Of a DNA stretch of 12,279 nt, positions 11,407-12,279 are shown in pieces. The notes under the pieces were generated by a model, which saw nothing but the letters and a program-made list of their open reading frames with translations, did no database searches and was not told the origin of the DNA. The translations under genes and the position numbers were made by a program. Numbering within the stretch: position 1 is the first letter of the stretch; every line of letters begins with the position of its first letter. This stretch comes from Thermoleophilia bacterium (GTDB lineage: Bacteria; Actinomycetota; Thermoleophilia; Gaiellales; Gaiellaceae): assembly GCA_025935275.1 (NCBI GenBank), contig JAICVP010000036.1, forward strand, positions 1 through 12,279, in the 5' to 3' direction.

Positions 11407-12279
11407 ATGGCCGGCGATCACCCAACCGTTCTCGACCTCGTCGGGTCGACGCCGCTCGTCCGCCTGCAGAGGGTCTCGCGCGATGTTCAGCCGACGCTGC
11501 TCGCCAAGCTCGAGTACTTGAACCCCGGCGGCAGCGTGAAGGACCGGATCGGCCTCAAGATGATCGAAGAGGCCGAGCGGAGCGGAAAGCTCAAGCCGGG
11601 CGGCACCATCGTCGAGCCGACGAGCGGGAACACCGGCGTCGGGCTCGCGATCGCGGCGGCGCTAAAGGGCTACCGCTGCGTATTCGTCATGCCGGACAAG
11701 ATCGCCGAGGAGAAACGCGCGCTCCTACGCGCGTACGGCGCGGAGGTCGTCATCTGCCCGACCGCGGTCCCGCCCGAGTCGCCGGAGAGCTACTACTCGG
11801 TCTCCAATCGACTCGCCGAGGAAATCCCCGGCGCGTTCAAGCCCGACCAGTACTCGAACCAGGCCAACCCGCAGGCGCACTACGAGACCACAGGGCCGGA
11901 GATCTGGGAGCAGACCAGCGGCGAGATCGACGCGCTCGTCCTGTCCGTCGGCACGGGCGGCACGGTCACCGGCACCGCGCGCTACCTCAAGGAGCAGAAG
12001 CCCGACCTCCTGGTCGTCGGTGCCGACCCCGAGGGGTCGATCTTCTCGCAGCCCGACAACGTCCACCCCTATCTCGTGGAAGGGATCGGCGAGGACTTCT
12101 GGCCTACGACCTTCGACCCCTCGCTCGTGGACCAGTTCATCACGGTCTCCGACCGCGATTCGTTCCGCACCGCGCGCCGGCTCGCGCGCGAGGAGGGCAT
12201 TCTCGTCGGCGGCTCCGGCGGGACCGCGGTCTGGGCGATGCTGCAGGTGGCGGAGCGCTTCGGCTCCGACGCCACACTC
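11407..12279 (+). CDS. cbs: Cystathionine beta-synthase, catalytic domain (3' end outside window)
   Basis: A PLP fold-type II beta-replacement enzyme that condenses homocysteine with serine (or an activated serine) to cystathionine, the entry to reverse transsulfuration. The first 291 residues are present. Schiff-base Lys45 lies in NPGGSVKDR, the substrate loop PTSGNTG is at 71-77, the phosphate-binding loop VGTGGT at 181-186, and Ser270 in GGSGG should contact the PLP nitrogen. The stretches CPTAVPPESPESYYSVSNRL, HYETTGPEIW and YLVEGIGEDFWP match mycobacterial cystathionine beta-synthase rather than plain cysteine synthase CysK. The frame is open at the window end, so a C-terminal CBS-domain pair cannot be confirmed. 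It starts 34 nt after purH with no Shine-Dalgarno sequence; it may be co-transcribed with purH or have its own leaderless promoter. Cysteine synthase is a less likely alternative. Confidence 0.92.
   Translation, partial: MAGDHPTVLDLVGSTPLVRLQRVSRDVQPTLLAKLEYLNPGGSVKDRIGLKMIEEAERSGKLKPGGTIVEPTSGNTGVGLAIAAALKGYRCVFVMPDKIAEEKRALLRAYGAEVVICPTAVPPESPESYYSVSNRLAEEIPGAFKPDQYSNQANPQAHYETTGPEIWEQTSGEIDALVLSVGTGGTVTGTARYLKEQKPDLLVVGADPEGSIFSQPDNVHPYLVEGIGEDFWPTTFDPSLVDQFITVSDRDSFRTARRLAREEGILVGGSGGTAVWAMLQVAERFGSDATL

Overview
This is a very GC-rich, gene-dense window that looks like an actinobacterial chromosome or metagenomic contig. A deep-branching class such as Thermoleophilia is my inference from the gene types, the protein sequences and the heavy G/C third-position bias; it is not proven. 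Ten protein genes are supported: eight complete, plus a purL cut at the left edge and a cystathionine beta-synthase gene cut at the right edge. I see no rRNA, tRNA, CRISPR array, transposase or integrase. No stretch over 300 bases lacks a gene. The only real gaps are 7340-7457 (a hairpin and a direct repeat upstream of the regulator), 7713-7760 (a divergent start region with no recognisable promoter) and 11373-11406 (a small hairpin before the last gene).

Layout. Positions 1-2054 (+) hold the 3' end of purL and the complete purF, joined by a TGATG overlap. Positions 1964-7339 (-) hold a tightly packed catabolic-type operon, transcribed in the order pucR-type regulator, class III aminotransferase, aldehyde dehydrogenase, MFS transporter. 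Adjacent genes overlap by 4 nt or are separated by only 1 or 3 nt. Upstream of it on the same strand is a gene for a small proline-rich two-helix membrane protein (7458-7712). Positions 7761-11372 (+) resume purine synthesis with a VOC-fold protein, purM, purN and purH, all coupled by 1-4 nt overlaps. Cystathionine beta-synthase starts at 11407.

How the genes work together. PurF, PurN, PurL, PurM and PurH perform five enzyme functions of de novo IMP synthesis, from PRPP to 5-phosphoribosylamine, formylation, amidination, imidazole ring closure, and the final formylation and cyclisation. The minus-strand operon reads as a transaminate-oxidise-transport module: an amine or omega-amino acid is transaminated to an aldehyde, the aldehyde is oxidised to an acid, the transporter moves substrate or product, and the PucR-family protein senses the substrate. 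Substrate identity cannot be read from the sequence; polyamine, GABA or another omega-amine are reasonable hypotheses.

No clearly new molecular system is evident. The most interesting points are: the inverted catabolic module lying inside the purine cluster; the 91-bp tail-to-tail overlap in which the C-terminal tail of PurF is antisense to the last MFS helix; a PurF with iron-sulfur ligands but no propeptide; and an uncharacterised VOC protein translationally coupled to PurM.
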